Positions 1 through 8,693 of a stretch of 64,000 bases of DNA are shown here, piece by piece; within the stretch, counting starts at the first letter, position 1, and the number at the start of each line of letters is the position of its first letter. Below the pieces are notes generated by a model. That model was not told the origin of the DNA. It was given only the letters and a program-made list of their open reading frames with translations, and did not search any database. The stretch covers positions 806,001 through 870,000 of the forward strand of contig NC_011229.1 of the NCBI RefSeq assembly GCF_000019685.1, in the 5' to 3' direction. The translations under genes were made by a program, and so were the position numbers. Origin of the DNA: Borrelia duttonii Ly. GTDB taxonomy: Bacteria > Spirochaetota > Spirochaetia > Borreliales > Borreliaceae.

Positions 1-522
1 GAGGTAGTAAAGTATAGTAATTACTAACATTATGATTAAGTTTCTTGGTAGTGAATGTAAAAATAGCATTATATATTCTAAAATATTATTTAAAATTTTA
101 TTTTTTACAAAAAATGTCCATATAATAATAAAAAAAATGGCTATTAAGTAAGATAATATTAAACCTGGAATTGATATTGTTAATGTGTTTTTTATTTTAC
201 TAAAAATGACACTTATTGGTGATTTGCCTTTTATAAGAGGAGTGTTATAGGTAGTGTTCCAGATTATTCCTTGATATTGAGTTTTGTAGACTATGTATAG
301 AGATCCTGAGATGTGTTTGGCAAAATAATCTTTACTTAATGGAGCATTTGGATCAAAATCATATATTAACTTGTAGCTTTCAATGCTTTTAATTAATCCA
401 ATATATTCCAAATAGTCTTTAAATATATTTGTTTTTATGAATGGAATATTTGGACGATTATTTGAAAATGCATTTAATATTGATATACAAAAAAATGTTG
501 ATATAATGACATTAATCGCCAT
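1..522 (-). CDS. Peptide-type ABC transporter permease (OppB-like), partial at window edge
   Basis: The minus-strand frame is open from the window edge to an ATG at 522, giving about 174 residues without a stop; the 3' part lies outside the window. The protein has an extracytoplasmic-looking segment and then hydrophobic stretches running into a 'FLHSLPRNL' loop, as in binding-protein-dependent permeases of the OppB/DppB family. Such permeases pair with a second permease, ATPases and a substrate-binding protein; those partners are not visible here. The ATG lies about 39 nt from the strong ribosome binding site (GGGAGG, 561-566), and the frame between them encodes IFIIKNVLY, which resembles an OppB N-terminus. 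The real start may therefore be a non-ATG codon near 549. Family assignment fairly sure; start unsure. Confidence 0.65.
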   Translation of the reverse strand, partial: MAINVIISTFFCISILNAFSNNRPNIPFIKTNIFKDYLEYIGLIKSIESYKLIYDFDPNAPLSKDYFAKHISGSLYIVYKTQYQGIIWNTTYNTPLIKGKSPISVIFSKIKNTLTISIPGLILSYLIAIFFIIIWTFFVKNKILNNILEYIMLFLHSLPRNLIIMLVITILYYL

Positions 523-557
523 ATATAGTACATTTTTTATGATAAATATAGCTGTAG

Positions 558-998
558 TTACCTCCCTTGGTGAAGAATTTTTATTTTTTCAAAATAACTG
601 AGTAAAAAATAAAATATCAGTGAAAGTACTATTGATATTAAGTAAAAATTTTTGTCTATGTTTGTATTGTTTGATGTTTGTTTTATGTTTAATATATTGC
701 CTTGATAATAATTTTCATCTTCATCAGAATTTTTTATGATAATTGAATTTTGAGGATAATAACCTAGTTTGCTTGCTTCTCTTAAGATAGCTGGTTTCGA
801 TATTTGTAAATTAATATATTTTGTTTTTAAATTTTTTTGTATCATTTTTAAGTTTTCTATATGCTTTTTCATCATAATGAGATTATTGTTTAATTTTTTA
901 TAGTTAATAATTCCTGTTTCTCCAAAAATTGGTGCTATTATGAAATAACTTATTACACCTACGTAAACAGAAAACATAATTTTTTGTATTAGGAACAT
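558..998 (-). CDS. FtsB/DivIC-like septum-formation protein with extra C-terminal membrane segment
   Basis: Predicted protein of 146 aa. Residues about 8-25 form a membrane segment. A coiled coil follows (about 33-65), then the sequence SKLGYYPQNSIII, which resembles the 'a-x-x-LGYv-pge' end of FtsB/DivIC proteins. Those are small bitopic division proteins that bind FtsL and FtsQ/DivIB. Unlike typical FtsB (about 100 aa), this one has a second hydrophobic segment near residues 120-137 before a basic tail. Its stop overlaps the GGGAGG site of the downstream permease gene, so the two are probably cotranscribed. The ATG used (998-996) sits inside an inverted repeat and has no clear ribosome binding site; a second in-frame ATG lies 7 codons in. 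Function inferred from weak similarity and architecture. Confidence 0.5.
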   Translation of the reverse strand: MFLIQKIMFSVYVGVISYFIIAPIFGETGIINYKKLNNNLIMMKKHIENLKMIQKNLKTKYINLQISKPAILREASKLGYYPQNSIIIKNSDEDENYYQGNILNIKQTSNNTNIDKNFYLISIVLSLIFYFLLSYFEKIKILHQGR

Positions 999-1099
999 AT
1001 TATATTGTAATTATATCTTTAATATATTATATTTACAAGTACATAATTACAATATAATATGTTCTATAGCATGTTATATTGTAATTGTATACTTGTAAA
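993..1099. repeat. Three-armed inverted repeat in a divergent intergenic region
   Basis: Arm 1 (993-1014) is the exact reverse complement of 1043-1064, a 22-bp perfect inverted repeat with a 28-nt spacer. The central segment 1032-1057 is also the reverse complement of 1074-1099 with only two mismatches over 26 nt. The middle arm can therefore pair with either flank. Arm 1 contains the start codon of the FtsB-like gene on the minus strand; arm 3 lies about 50 nt before the plus-strand gene at 1150. Core shared motif: TTATATTGTAATT. Confidence 0.85.
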
Positions 1100-1149
1100 G
1101 TATGAGTATGTTGTCTTTGTTTAACTAAATTTGGAGAAAAATTTTTAAT

Positions 1150-2721
1150 ATGATAAGTCATAAGAATTCTTTCTTTATTAAAGAAGGCCCTAAAAAAGTT
1201 GATTTTGATATGGATAGTGTGTTTTTACAGCACTCAGTTAATGCACAAGTTGTTTCTATACGTTCTGATGATATTAAAGTTCTATTGGACGAAAAGTTAT
1301 TAAAACTTGATTCTTCTTTAAAGCAAAGGCATGGTGAGTTGGTTGATTATTTAAAAAAGGTTGAGGGACGTATTTCTAGAGTTGAAAATACAATACTTGA
1401 TCGTAGTTTGGATTTTCTTGAAAATTCTGATCACTCTAGCTTAAAATCAATGGGTTTTATGAAATCTCATGATGACATTATTGTTAGAGATAATGAATTT
1501 AGTGAAGTGCTAAAACGAGAGAATAATTTGCCAAATGTTTCGCTTGCTCAGGAAGAATTAGATGCTTTACTTGAAGGGCTTAATGAAATTTCGAGTGATA
1601 ATAAGAAGAATTTTGATAATGGTAATAATGGTAATGCTGTAGAGGATGATTCTGAACCCAAAGAAATTTTGATGGATGATCGTAAGAGTTTAGATATCGA
1701 TAATAATTTATCTTTATACAATAATGATATATATGGTGTTCAAGATAAATTGTCAGAAACAGAAAAAAATGAATCCTTAAAATCTAATTTGGCAATGTCT
1801 GAGAATATTGATTTATTAGAAGAATCTTCTTCTTTAAAGATGGATAATATTGTTCATGAGGATGGTAGTGATCAGGCTTCTGCTGCAAGTTTGGATGAAT
1901 ATAATAAGATTTTGACTAGTTCTTTTACTGATGAGAATCCTACTAATGTTGAGTTGAAGAGCGAGAATGATTATATTGATAATTCCAGTGTAAATGAAGT
2001 TACTTCAGATATGAAAAATATAGAGAGTGATATTGCATCTTTTGAGCAGGATAATTTGGGTAAATATGAACAGCATTCTTTAAATTCCAATTTAAATGAA
2101 GCTATGTCTTTAGATCAAAATTTGCAAGATGCAAATGATGTGGAAGTTCAGGAAGGTAATAAAGAATTAGATGGTTTAGTTGATATTACTGATCATAAGG
2201 TTAATAGCTTAGACATGATTAATGATGGCAAGCTACAAGAAAGTGATCATGATTCTACTTTAACAGTAGGGCATAAAAATAGTAATGTTGTTTCTTCTAA
2301 TTTGAAAAAATTTGATAATTTTGAAGATGTGTTAAAGGCGGATTTAAATTATGTGGATTTACAAAATTGTATTAAAGATTTTGAAGAGAAAAATCTTTAC
2401 GATGATGCAGGTGATTTAGAAGAAAAAGTGGGACAGGATGAAAAATTAAATGCATCTTTTTTAAAAGAACAAGAGACTACCGGGGATGGTTATAATTCTT
2501 GTAATTTTAGTTTTACTGATGTTGAGGCTATAATAAATAAGTTTAATGATAATGATTATTTAAGTCAGATTAATTTAAGTGATGAAGAACGTGCGTTGTT
2601 AGTTAAGTTTATTGATAATTTAGAAAATGAACTTTCTTTTAATCCTAAGGGTAATAATTTTAAAATTAAAAAAGAATATGAGATTTTACAAAAGATTAAG
2701 CGTTTACTAGAAAGAGAGTAG
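1150..2721 (+). CDS. Unrecognised acidic, Asn/Ser/Asp-rich protein
   Basis: 523 aa, no recognisable domain. There is no signal peptide or membrane segment, so it is probably cytoplasmic. Residues about 45-90 look helical and coiled-coil forming (KVEGRISRVENTIL). The long middle (about 140-460) is low complexity, strongly acidic and rich in N, S, D and E, consistent with disorder. The last 60 residues are more ordered and amphipathic (SDEERALLVKFIDNLENEL...KIKRLLERE) and may be the functional part. GGAG lies 13 nt before the ATG. The next gene starts about 30 nt after the stop and is probably cotranscribed. I cannot assign a function. Confidence 0.75.
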   Translation: MISHKNSFFIKEGPKKVDFDMDSVFLQHSVNAQVVSIRSDDIKVLLDEKLLKLDSSLKQRHGELVDYLKKVEGRISRVENTILDRSLDFLENSDHSSLKSMGFMKSHDDIIVRDNEFSEVLKRENNLPNVSLAQEELDALLEGLNEISSDNKKNFDNGNNGNAVEDDSEPKEILMDDRKSLDIDNNLSLYNNDIYGVQDKLSETEKNESLKSNLAMSENIDLLEESSSLKMDNIVHEDGSDQASAASLDEYNKILTSSFTDENPTNVELKSENDYIDNSSVNEVTSDMKNIESDIASFEQDNLGKYEQHSLNSNLNEAMSLDQNLQDANDVEVQEGNKELDGLVDITDHKVNSLDMINDGKLQESDHDSTLTVGHKNSNVVSSNLKKFDNFEDVLKADLNYVDLQNCIKDFEEKNLYDDAGDLEEKVGQDEKLNASFLKEQETTGDGYNSCNFSFTDVEAIINKFNDNDYLSQINLSDEERALLVKFIDNLENELSFNPKGNNFKIKKEYEILQKIKRLLERE

Positions 2722-2749
2722 GATTATCTATTTAATTAGATACTATTTT

Positions 2750-3268
2750 TTGTTTTTTATAACTTCAATTTTATTTTTGTTTTTAACTTTTTTTTACTTT
2801 ATTAATAAATTTTTAAATCAAATTGATTTTGATTTTGATGATTTAATTAATGATGTGAAATCATATAATATGAATTTTTTTAAAGATTTAGATTTGGAAA
2901 ATTATTTTTCTAACACTTTGTTTGATAATGATTTAGTGAATTCTTATTATTTATTATCATCGGTTAATGGTATGTTAGTTTATAAATCAAAAGATGATTC
3001 AATTTATAGATTATCCGATAAATTAGAACCAACTTTTTTAATAAATAGTATTTTTATTAAAAAAGTTAAAGTTAACTTTGAATTGAGTGATGATTTTATA
3101 AGTTTAGTTGTATATTATAATATCCTACCCAAGAGCAGGATACTTTATATTTTATATTCTTATTTTTTTGTAATGTCCTTTTTATATTTTTGTTTTTCTG
3201 TCTTTATTTTATATCGACTATATCGAGATATTAATTGTGATCATTGTGTTCTAGATGATCTTCAGTAG
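2750..3268 (+). CDS. Unrecognised two-pass membrane protein
   Basis: 172 aa with hydrophobic segments at residues about 3-20 and 136-158 flanking an extracytoplasmic-looking domain rich in D, N, S and L. No known family recognised. The start is uncertain: this entry uses TTG at 2750, which has no ribosome binding site directly before it. An AGGA at 2720-2723 overlaps the previous stop and would suit a start further 5', but no ATG, GTG or TTG is available there. It follows the acidic protein gene closely and probably shares its transcript. Its 3' end overlaps the convergent DUF4340 gene by 38 bp. Confidence 0.6.
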   Translation: MFFITSILFLFLTFFYFINKFLNQIDFDFDDLINDVKSYNMNFFKDLDLENYFSNTLFDNDLVNSYYLLSSVNGMLVYKSKDDSIYRLSDKLEPTFLINSIFIKKVKVNFELSDDFISLVVYYNILPKSRILYILYSYFFVMSFLYFCFSVFILYRLYRDINCDHCVLDDLQ

Positions 3269-4226
3269 ATTCTTTATCTTTTTGTTCTATTTTTTTTTCT
3301 AAATTAAATACATCAAAGAATGACCATCTATTGGTAGTATAATAATATACATCATTGTCTCTTTTCATTAAGATATCTTTGTTTTTTTCATCTTTGTTAA
3401 TATAAACATCAATGTTACTGATACTTTTATTGTCCCATTGTATTTCAATGTTATATTGTAGGTTATAATCATTAATTTTATTTTGATCTATCTCAAGGCC
3501 ATCTGTTGTGAATTCTTGAATTATTTGTAAAAGTTTTTCTTGTTTTAATACTTTTTGATTGATAAAGTAAAGGCCGTCTTTAATATATACTCTATAATCA
3601 TTTTGTATTGAATTTTCTTCAGATTTTTTTGATTTATTTGCTATTTTAAAGGACAAACTTTCTATTTTTGCATTGTTTTCATTAAAGAGTTTGGTATCGG
3701 CAAATGTGTTGTAAGAGTTGCCTTTGTAAGATAGGAAGATGTTATTTGTTAGATATACATTCTCGTCACTTCCCTTGATATAAGATAATCGTGAATCTCC
3801 TTCTCCTGGATTTCCAATAAATATTTCTGTTAGCAGATTATTTTGTTCGTCAAAAAATTTAAAAGCAGGATTTTCGTTGATTCCCAGTTCTTTATGTTTT
3901 TTTGGATTTCTGCTTACAAGTTTATTTTTTTCGAGTTTTTCTAGATTTTGAATCATAGAATTAACCCTTTGTTCATCAATTGGAAGTTTGATATCGTTGT
4001 ATTTAAGTTCCCAACCTGTTCCTGCTTTTATAATTGTTCCTTCAAGAGCTGTTTCAATTTTTGCAGTTTTTTTAAAGTCAATTGTAAATAATTTTTCTTC
4101 TAAAAGTCTTGTAACTTGGTTTTGCTTTGAGAAGATTATTCCTAACAAAAATGTGGATATTAATATTATGATTATTACTATTTTTATGTTCTCTTTAATT
4201 CCTAGCAATGTGTATTTATTATTCAT
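3231..4226 (-). CDS. DUF4340-type membrane-anchored protein of an ABC/Gld-like operon
   Basis: 331 aa from an ATG at 4226 preceded by GGAG at the right distance. An open frame extends upstream to 4280, but that part overlaps the preceding gene and lacks a ribosome site. One N-terminal membrane segment (about residues 12-30, IVIIIILISTFLLG) anchors a large extracytoplasmic domain. That domain carries phrases typical of DUF4340 proteins, such as residues around 'ELKYNDIKLPIDEQRVNSMI' and 'EIFIGNPGEGDSRLSYIKG'. DUF4340 genes often follow GldF/GldG-type ABC genes, as here. The role is unknown; it is presumed to work with the transporter. The last 38 bp overlap the plus-strand gene that ends at 3268. 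Confidence 0.75.
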   Translation of the reverse strand: MNNKYTLLGIKENIKIVIIIILISTFLLGIIFSKQNQVTRLLEEKLFTIDFKKTAKIETALEGTIIKAGTGWELKYNDIKLPIDEQRVNSMIQNLEKLEKNKLVSRNPKKHKELGINENPAFKFFDEQNNLLTEIFIGNPGEGDSRLSYIKGSDENVYLTNNIFLSYKGNSYNTFADTKLFNENNAKIESLSFKIANKSKKSEENSIQNDYRVYIKDGLYFINQKVLKQEKLLQIIQEFTTDGLEIDQNKINDYNLQYNIEIQWDNKSISNIDVYINKDEKNKDILMKRDNDVYYYTTNRWSFFDVFNLEKKIEQKDKESTEDHLEHNDHN

Positions 4227-4239
4227 AAGTTCTCCTTCA

Positions 4240-5742
4240 TTAGTTGATTTTTCGTTTTTTTGTAAATCTAATAAGTCCAAATATTATTATTGCTATAGGT
4301 AGTATAACCAAATTTATGACTATTAATGAAAATTTTGCGTTTAACATTTCTTTTGAAGAATTTATAAATTTTAGTTTTGAGCGTACTTCTCTTGATTTAA
4401 TGTTAAAAAAAGCTTCTTTTTGCATTAAATAGTCTGAAATTCGTCCAGCAAATTCAAAATTAGAGGGTGAACCATTATACATGTAATCGCTAAAGATCAT
4501 GTTTGAACCTAGTAACACTATTTTTGAATTTGCAGATTTTATGTCTTTATATAGACTTTTAATTTTTCCTTCAACTGAATATCCAAGAATTTGTTGATTT
4601 TCTTTATCAAATGTTTTAGGTATATTAAATGAATACATGGCTATGTTTGCAACTTCTTCGTTGTTGACTTGCCAAGATTCTTTAGAACTTGTAAATAAGG
4701 GTGAATATTTTATGTCATCATTATTTTCTTTTGTTTCTATAAGATTTAGTGAATTACTCCAAGGAATGATAGCATCGTAAAAATTTTTAAGTAAAGGATT
4801 ATTAGAATCTATGATATTATTTTTATTAATCAAGATCCATGGGTAATAAGTTTGGAAATTGCCTCCTAAGAAAAGACTTGGTGATCTCTTGTCAAGTATA
4901 ATATTTTCGTTATATTTAATACCATAACTTTCAATTAGGTTAAATATTGGAGATTGAGTAGAAGTTGTTGTATATGGGTTTTGAGGATTATAATCAATTT
5001 TACTTGTAGTTATTAATATTCTTCCATTATTGACGATAAACTCATCAATTTTTTTTAATGTGTTTTCATTTATGTCTTTAGAGCCAATAATAAATAATCC
5101 ATTGATGTCTTGTAATTGTTCGTTTTCTATATTTATTTCTTTAACTTCTGTTTTAAAAACTTTTTGCATTATTTCTATAAAGTTTTTATGTGTTGCTTTT
5201 AAATTTGTATCTCCAAATACGAGTCCTAATATTTTTTGTGTATTATTTATTAATTTGTCCAGACTGCTTGCAAGATCATATTCTAAATTGCTAATTTCTG
5301 TTACTATTGGAAGTACTTCACGTTTGCCTTCATATGTGATTTCAATTCCTGAATATATTTTTAGTATTGAGAGCTGATTAATTTCTCTTAAATCTATTTG
5401 TTGTGATGGAATTCCAATTTGTTCTAATGGAGTTGCTATTTTATCAGCATCTATATCTTTATAAATCACTTTTCCTCTTGAAGCGTCAGAAAAACTTGTT
5501 AAAAAATTTTTTATTTGTTCCGGGAATGCAAAATAATTGCCAAGGCTTGCAGAATTATAATAAGTAATATATATTTTTTCATTCGCATTTGAAAATAAAT
5601 CTTTTGTAACTTGAGAAATCGTAAAAGCTTTGTTTTTAGTAAGATCTATTTTGAAAGTAAAAACAGATATATTACAAAAGATTAGCAATATTATTATAAG
5701 GTTTAAGGTTAAATTTAGAATCTCTTGATGTTTGTTTTTCAT
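4240..5742 (-). CDS. GldG-like ABC-associated membrane protein
   Basis: 500 aa with membrane segments near the N-terminus (about 12-30) and C-terminus (about 472-490) and a large extracytoplasmic domain. It resembles the GldG/IFT52-like 'ABC-type uncharacterised transport system' family. Features include the early 'TKNKAFTISQVTKDLF' segment (compare 'LTsdKrYSLSdaTk'), 'YYNSASLG', 'EITYEGKREVLPIVTEISNLEYDLASSL', and an 'IFIIGS'-type beta strand in the middle. It lies between a DUF4340 gene and an ABC permease, 7 bp after the permease stop. The ribosome site GGAG overlaps that stop. Likely an extracytoplasmic partner of the ABC transporter; substrate unknown. Confidence 0.75.
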   Translation of the reverse strand: MKNKHQEILNLTLNLIIILLIFCNISVFTFKIDLTKNKAFTISQVTKDLFSNANEKIYITYYNSASLGNYFAFPEQIKNFLTSFSDASRGKVIYKDIDADKIATPLEQIGIPSQQIDLREINQLSILKIYSGIEITYEGKREVLPIVTEISNLEYDLASSLDKLINNTQKILGLVFGDTNLKATHKNFIEIMQKVFKTEVKEINIENEQLQDINGLFIIGSKDINENTLKKIDEFIVNNGRILITTSKIDYNPQNPYTTTSTQSPIFNLIESYGIKYNENIILDKRSPSLFLGGNFQTYYPWILINKNNIIDSNNPLLKNFYDAIIPWSNSLNLIETKENNDDIKYSPLFTSSKESWQVNNEEVANIAMYSFNIPKTFDKENQQILGYSVEGKIKSLYKDIKSANSKIVLLGSNMIFSDYMYNGSPSNFEFAGRISDYLMQKEAFFNIKSREVRSKLKFINSSKEMLNAKFSLIVINLVILPIAIIIFGLIRFTKKRKIN

Positions 5743-5749
5743 AAAATAA

Positions 5750-6484
5750 CTATCTCCATTTTTTTAATCTTATGCTATATGCGCTTAGTATTAAAAATGT
5801 AATTGTAAACGTGCTGAAGTAAATTAAATCTGATAAGTTTAATATTCCCATGTTAAAGTAACCAAAATGATTACTAATTGAGATAAAATTTAGTATTTGT
5901 CCAAATATATTGTCTTTTCCAAATATCATTACTAACTTTCCTGAAAATACTATTATGATCAAAACAAAAACGCTTAATATGTAAGACACTATTTGACTTT
6001 TGGTAATGGAAGATATAAAAACTCCTATGCTGAGCACTGAGTAAGAATAAAGAATTATTCCTAGATATTGAAGGAATATTATACCAAGATCAAATTCACC
6101 CATGAAGATTGTCATTAATGTTAGTGGCAATGTAAGAGCAAAGAGTATTAGTGTAAATATTTTAAGTGTAATAAATTTGCCAAGTACTATTTCTTGTGGA
6201 TTTATTGGTAGTGCATATAGTAATTCAATACTTCCCGTTTTGTATTCTTCTGAGAATACTCCCATACTTAGAGCTGGGAGAACCAACATTAAAATTATAG
6301 GCATTGATGAGAAATAAGACATTAATGATGCGTTGTCTTTGATAAAAAATCCTGATAAGAAAATAAAAGAAAAGTTTACAAATATTAAGAAAAATAATAT
6401 TACAACATATGCAGTTGGCGTTCCAAATAAAACTTTTAATTCTTTTTTTGACAAAATTAAGGATTGTCTTAGATCTATTTTCAT
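5750..6484 (-). CDS. ABC-2 type permease (GldF/NosY-like)
   Basis: 244 aa with six hydrophobic segments. The N-terminal phrase 'KKELKVLFGTPTAYVVI' and the loop 'SMGVFSEEYKTGSIELLYALPINPQEIVLGKF' are characteristic of ABC-2 permeases of the GldF/NosY group (compare 'EEr..GTlElLlslPvs..eiv.GKf'). It overlaps the ATPase gene by an ATGA junction, so expression is probably coupled and the two products pair as an ABC exporter. In Bacteroidetes GldF belongs to a gliding apparatus; Borrelia does not glide that way, so the transported molecule here is unknown. Confidence 0.85.
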   Translation of the reverse strand: MKIDLRQSLILSKKELKVLFGTPTAYVVILFFLIFVNFSFIFLSGFFIKDNASLMSYFSSMPIILMLVLPALSMGVFSEEYKTGSIELLYALPINPQEIVLGKFITLKIFTLILFALTLPLTLMTIFMGEFDLGIIFLQYLGIILYSYSVLSIGVFISSITKSQIVSYILSVFVLIIIVFSGKLVMIFGKDNIFGQILNFISISNHFGYFNMGILNLSDLIYFSTFTITFLILSAYSIRLKKWR

Positions 6485-7407
6485 TCTTTTCTCTCCTTTG
6501 TTAATTTGCTAAATATTTTTTCTAGACTTTCATGTTTTGGAATCATTGCTTTAAGTATTATTCCTTTACTTGTAATATAATTAAAAAGTTCTCTTTCAGT
6601 TTTATTGGGTTTGAGTTTTAATGAAACATTGGTTTCTTTTTCAAATTCTTCTATTTTAATTGATGTAAATATATCATTGTTATTGAAATGTTCTTTGATT
6701 GTTTCAGAATCTTTGTAAATAATAAGCTCTATTTCAGATTCTTGAAGTCTGTTTTTGGCTATATTTGCTTTAGTGTCATCGGCAATAATTTGTCCATTAT
6801 TAATAATGACGATTCTTTTGCATATTGACTCAACTTCACTTAGAATGTGAGATGAAAATAGTATTGTACTGGTTTTTGCAAGTTCTTTTAAAAAGTCTTT
6901 AAATTCGATAATTTGGTTTGGGTCAAGTCCGTTTGTAGGTTCATCTAGTATTACAAGTTTGGGATTATTAATTAAAGCACCAGCTATTCCTACTCTTTGT
7001 TTAAATCCTTTTGATAATGTGGATATTAGTTTATTTTTGACACTTTCAAGTTTGAAAATGCTTATTACTCTATCTATTTCTTTATTGTGATTTGTAACAC
7101 CTTTAATTTCGGATATAAAGTTTAAATATTCTTTAACGGATAATTCAGGATAGAGAGCTAATTTTTCAGGTATGTAGCCTATATTTTGCAATATTTCTTT
7201 TGGATTTTTTGTTATATCTTTTCCAAAGATTTTTACATTGCCTTTAGTTGGATAATGAAATGATGTTAAAATTTTGATTAATGTGGATTTTCCTGCTCCA
7301 TTTGGGCCAAGTATTCCAAGCACTTCTCCTTCGTTAACTTTGAAGCTAACATTTAAGAGAGCTGTAAATGAACCATATGTTTTAGTAATGTTGTTTACAT
7401 TGATCAT
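6481..7407 (-). CDS. ABC transporter ATP-binding protein (GldA/CcmA-like)
   Basis: 308 aa. It has the full ABC ATPase signature: Walker A GPNGAGKST (about residues 34-42), a Q-loop region, a signature motif represented by LSKGFKQRVG, and Walker B LVILDEPTNGLDP followed by the switch histidine (FSSHIL). The C-terminal ~80 residues form the extra domain seen in gliding/multidrug-type ATPases. It starts at ATG with AAGGAG 8 nt upstream and is followed by its permease in an ATGA overlap. It powers the transporter encoded by the next genes. Confidence 0.92.
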   Translation of the reverse strand: MINVNNITKTYGSFTALLNVSFKVNEGEVLGILGPNGAGKSTLIKILTSFHYPTKGNVKIFGKDITKNPKEILQNIGYIPEKLALYPELSVKEYLNFISEIKGVTNHNKEIDRVISIFKLESVKNKLISTLSKGFKQRVGIAGALINNPKLVILDEPTNGLDPNQIIEFKDFLKELAKTSTILFSSHILSEVESICKRIVIINNGQIIADDTKANIAKNRLQESEIELIIYKDSETIKEHFNNNDIFTSIKIEEFEKETNVSLKLKPNKTERELFNYITSKGIILKAMIPKHESLEKIFSKLTKERKE

Positions 7408-7428
7408 TTGTTATCTCCTTAGATATTA

Positions 7429-8388
7429 TTATTTTATAATAAATTTATCTTTATTTGCTTTAAGTTTCATACCATCTTTTGCTAAGAATATGTTTCCATT
7501 TGGATATTCTTGTTGTGCTTCATTTAATAATTCGTATAGGTCTTTATTTAAAGTATATCTTTCACTAAAATGTATAAGTCCAGTTTGATATACTTTTGCT
7601 TTTTTTGTAATTTGTGCTGCTAATTTTGCTGTTAGATGTAATTTTTTTTTAGCTTCTTCTTTTAAGTCATCTTTAAATGTACTCTCAATAATTACTAAAT
7701 TGAAATTTTGAATATATGTGCTTAATTCTTCAAAGTAAGCCGTATCTGTAATATATGCAAATTTGAGTCCTTTTTTTGTTTCTCCTAATATTTCAGAAGG
7801 AACTATTTTTCTTCCATTCAGCATTACTTCATATCCTTCTTGTAGTTTTTTTCTAATAGGTCCTTTTGGTATATTTAGGCTTTCTGCTTTTTGTATGTCA
7901 AATTTACCAGGTTTATCTTTTTCTATAAATAAATATCCAATACAATCTATTGAATGTTTAAGTTTTATATATTCAATTCTTTTTCTTTTATCTTCATATA
8001 GTACAGGTTCTGTCTTATTAATTATTATTTCTTTATATATTATTTGATAATTTTTATGTACTCTTAAGAGTTCAATATTTGTTTCTAAATATTTTTTGAT
8101 ACCTATAGGGCCAATAATGGTTAAAGGTTCTTTTCTTGTATCACCACTTTGTGCCATTAACATTACTATTCCAAGTAGTCCTGTGATATGATCGGCGTGT
8201 AAATGTGTGATACAAATCATTTTAATTTTTTGCCATGATATTTTTTGTTTCCTAAGAGACATTTGTGTAGCTTCTCCACAGTCAAAAAGAATACTTTCTC
8301 CGTGGTATTCAATTAAAACAGATGTTAAATATCTGTTGTGTAATGGTCTTGTGCCTCCTGTGCCAAGAATATTAATATTAAAATTCAA
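7429..8388 (-). CDS. rnz: Ribonuclease Z (tRNase Z, metallo-beta-lactamase fold)
   Basis: 319 aa. The protein removes 3' trailers from tRNA precursors that lack encoded CCA; both tRNA genes in this window lack CCA. Visible motifs are the N-terminal 'LGTGG-x-RP', the zinc-binding [10 protein letters not shown] (HxHxDH), '[11 protein letters not shown]' carrying a metal-binding Asp, and 'HFSERYT' near the end with the final His. The length fits the short bacterial form. The start is TTG with GGGAG 10-14 nt upstream; there is no nearby ATG. It is the first gene of the ABC operon, ending 21 nt before the ATPase start. Confidence 0.9.
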   Translation of the reverse strand: MNFNINILGTGGTRPLHNRYLTSVLIEYHGESILFDCGEATQMSLRKQKISWQKIKMICITHLHADHITGLLGIVMLMAQSGDTRKEPLTIIGPIGIKKYLETNIELLRVHKNYQIIYKEIIINKTEPVLYEDKRKRIEYIKLKHSIDCIGYLFIEKDKPGKFDIQKAESLNIPKGPIRKKLQEGYEVMLNGRKIVPSEILGETKKGLKFAYITDTAYFEELSTYIQNFNLVIIESTFKDDLKEEAKKKLHLTAKLAAQITKKAKVYQTGLIHFSERYTLNKDLYELLNEAQQEYPNGNIFLAKDGMKLKANKDKFIIK

Positions 8389-8693
8389 AAATAATCTCCC
8401 AATTCTTTTTGTTTAGTAAATTATGGATATACATGTTAAAATTGGCTTTTAAAATGTGCATGATTATATTGGTATTTTGCATTTTTTTTAAATGATTTTT
8501 TAATTTAATAGTAGATACTCCTTGATATTACATATTGAGTATTTGATTTTATAAAAGATAGATATATTTTATTTTTACTATTATGTTTTATTTTGCACAC
8601 ACTGCAAACATTATATTATTTTTTTTGATAATTTAGAAATGTTTCAAATAGAAATTATTTATTTTAATAAAAGTTCTAATACGAATTAATTGG
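8389..8693. other. Gene-free AT-rich interval
   Basis: About 305 bp between two minus-strand genes. I see no open frame with a ribosome site. The rnz promoter must lie near the low end of the interval on the minus strand, but I cannot pick out a convincing -35/-10 pair. An imperfect inverted repeat, AAACATT (about 8606-8612) with AATGTTT (about 8638-8644), could form a hairpin downstream of the oxidoreductase gene. Nothing else is evident. Confidence 0.5.

Noticed and set aside
3988..4302. Plus-strand frame between the DUF4340 and GldG-like genes
   Set aside because: It overlaps both minus-strand genes and has no ribosome site or domain.
8389..8693. Possible missed small gene in the 305-bp gap
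   Set aside because: All frames are broken by stops at short intervals and no ribosome site with a start codon is seen.
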